DNA of 22,614 bases. Origin: JBQCEE01 sp051960575 (GTDB taxonomy: Bacteria > Actinomycetota > Actinomycetes > Mycobacteriales > Jatrophihabitantaceae). This document shows, in pieces, positions 21,468-22,614 of the stretch (position 1 is the stretch's first letter; the number at the start of each line of letters is the position of its first letter). Location of the stretch: contig NZ_JBQCEE010000147.1 in NCBI RefSeq assembly GCF_051960575.1, positions 1 through 22,614 on the forward strand, given 5' to 3'. Under the pieces are notes generated by a model. The model saw only the letters and a program-made list of their open reading frames with translations, had not been told where the DNA came from and searched no databases. Made by a program: the position numbers and the translations under genes.

Positions 21468-22614
21468 ATGGCCACTGACAGGTACTTGGAACTCGTCAAC
21501 TCCGGCATCGGCTCGGCGATCGCCGACCGCGTCGGCCTGCCGAAGCCGCCGGTGCTGCGGCGGTACGCGGCCGGTGAGCCGCTGTTGCACGGACCCGCGC
21601 TCGTCGGCGGCCTCGAGGGCGTGCCCGCGAGCGTCGTGAAGGCGCTCGAGGTCGCCGGTGTCGACGTCAAGGTCGAGTTGGGTGCCGACGAGCGTCCGGC
21701 CGCACTGATCTTCGATGCGCGCGCGGTCGGCAAGCCGGCCGATCTCGCGCAGCTGCGCGAGTTCCTGTCCGGGCAGCTCAAGCGGCTGAAGAGCAACGGG
21801 CGGGTGCTCGTGCTCGGGTTGCGCCCCGAGGGCACCGTGCCCGCCCGCGATGCCGCGCGTCAGGGCCTCGACGGCATCGTCCGGTCGCTGGCGAAGGAGC
21901 TGCGCGGCGGCTCGACCGCCAACCTGCTGCTCGTCGAGGACGAGGCGTCGCTGCCCGCGGCGCTGCGCTTCTTCCTGTCCGGCAAGGCCGCCTACGTCGA
22001 CGGCCAGCCGCTGCTGCTCGCTGCGGGCGAGGCGCCGGAACCGGCCGACTGGTCGCGTCCGCTGGCCGGGAAGACGGCGCTGGTGCCGGGTGCTGCGCGC
22101 GGCATCGGCGCGGCGATCGCCGAGGTGCTGTCGCGCGACGGCGCCCACGTCATCGCCGCCGACCTGCCGCAGGCGGGCGAGGCGCTGGCGAAGGTGGCCA
22201 ACAAGATCGGCGGCTCGTCGCTGCACCTCAACGTCGCGGCGACCGACGCCCCCGAGCGGCTGCTCGAGCACCTGTCGAAGCAGACCAAGGGCCTCGACAT
22301 CCTGATCCACAACGCCGGCATCACCCGCGACAAGCTGCTCGCGAACATGAAGCCCGAGCAGTGGGATGCCGTGATCGCGGTGAACCTCGAATCGCAGCTC
22401 GCGATCAACGACGCCCTGCTCGCCTCGGACCAGTTGAACCCGCAGTCGCGCGTCGTCTGCCTGTCGTCGACCACGGGGTTCGCCGGCAACCGCGGCCAGA
22501 CCAACTACGGCGCCACCAAGGCCGCCGTCATCGGGCTGGTGCGGGCGTACGCCGACGCGTTCGCGGCGAAGGGTTCGTCGACGATCAATGCGGTCGCGCC
22601 GGGCTTCATCGAGA
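21468..22614 (+). CDS. fabG4: 3-ketoacyl reductase, FabG4-type two-domain SDR, 3' partial
   Basis: The first 382 residues of a high-molecular-weight FabG, an SDR enzyme that reduces 3-ketoacyl-CoA/ACP or runs in reverse. Residues 1 to about 195 form the N-terminal flavodoxin-like domain special to FabG4; about 200-382 is the SDR domain. Its cofactor loop PGAARGIG (207-214) has Pro207 where SDRs usually have Thr. Asp232 after the second strand suggests NADH rather than NADPH. HNAG is at 281-284, the catalytic Ser near 334-335, Tyr347 and Lys351 in YGATK, then NAVAPGF. The frame is open to the window end; the full protein is usually about 450 residues. The ATG at 21468 follows GGAG by 9 bases and lies 3 bases after the thiolase stop. 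By recollection M. tuberculosis has fabG4 next to fadA2 but divergent; here they are co-directional. Confidence 0.94.
   Translation, partial: MATDRYLELVNSGIGSAIADRVGLPKPPVLRRYAAGEPLLHGPALVGGLEGVPASVVKALEVAGVDVKVELGADERPAALIFDARAVGKPADLAQLREFLSGQLKRLKSNGRVLVLGLRPEGTVPARDAARQGLDGIVRSLAKELRGGSTANLLLVEDEASLPAALRFFLSGKAAYVDGQPLLLAAGEAPEPADWSRPLAGKTALVPGAARGIGAAIAEVLSRDGAHVIAADLPQAGEALAKVANKIGGSSLHLNVAATDAPERLLEHLSKQTKGLDILIHNAGITRDKLLANMKPEQWDAVIAVNLESQLAINDALLASDQLNPQSRVVCLSSTTGFAGNRGQTNYGATKAAVIGLVRAYADAFAAKGSSTINAVAPGFIE

Noticed and set aside
1..22614. Mobile element, CRISPR, tRNA, rRNA or prophage
   Set aside because: No transposase, integrase, repeat-spacer array, attachment-site repeat or RNA gene was seen; composition looks uniform and gene content is core.

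Overview
The window is a GC-rich chromosomal segment of an actinobacterium. GTG starts are common, genes overlap by 4 or 8 bases, and the gene content is actinobacterial: an actinobacterial-type inositol-phosphate synthase, DUF6049 with MurJ, and FadA2/FabG4-type lipid enzymes. It resembles the oriC-proximal core of Actinobacteria rather than a mobile or accessory region. I see no insertion sequence, prophage, CRISPR array, tRNA or rRNA. The genus cannot be named from the sequence. It is probably not a Mycobacterium, because MurJ lacks the pseudokinase extension and the gene order differs.

Layout. (1) 1-6245, minus strand: NUDIX hydrolase > DUF6049 membrane protein > murJ (translationally coupled by overlaps), then trxB > trxA behind their own promoter, which matches the SigR/SigH thiol-stress consensus exactly. 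The sigM/anti-sigma pair usually found between murJ and trxB is absent. (2) 6355-7752, plus: tRNA CCA-adding enzyme, divergent from the NUDIX gene. (3) 7721-9004, minus: MFS transporter, tail-to-tail with cca and overlapping it; divergent from yqgE (9097-9678, plus). (4) 9688-9750: a strong hairpin terminator shared by yqgE and ino1. (5) 9758-11458, minus: padR > ino1 operon with a perfect 7-bp-arm palindrome upstream of padR. (6) 11721-11924, plus: a small unknown gene with a good ribosome binding site. (7) 11943-17324, minus: a coupled operon MerR regulator > ABC-2 permease > ABC ATPase > UPF0182 membrane protein, driven by a MerR-type promoter with a 19-bp spacer. (8) 17415-20147, minus: TetR regulator > acyl-CoA oxidase/dehydrogenase, divergent over only 30 bp from (9) a thiolase (FadA2/FadI type) and a FabG4-type two-domain ketoacyl reductase that runs off the window end.

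The genes group into four jobs. These are envelope building (MurJ, DUF6049, glycan-type ABC exporter, UPF0182), thiol redox (TrxA/TrxB, with Ino1 supplying inositol for mycothiol and phosphatidylinositol), RNA maturation (CCA enzyme), and fatty acyl-CoA turnover (acyl-CoA oxidase-like enzyme, thiolase, FabG4) under a TetR switch.

Several genes appear to be expressed from leaderless mRNAs: a TANNNT-like -10 box sits 6-7 bases before the start codon of the NUDIX, MFS, MerR, TetR and thiolase genes, and possibly yqgE. I found no clearly novel machine. The most interesting unit is the MerR-ABC exporter-UPF0182 operon, which links an uncharacterised membrane family to glycan export. Comparisons with Mycobacterium and Streptomyces are from memory, not from a search.
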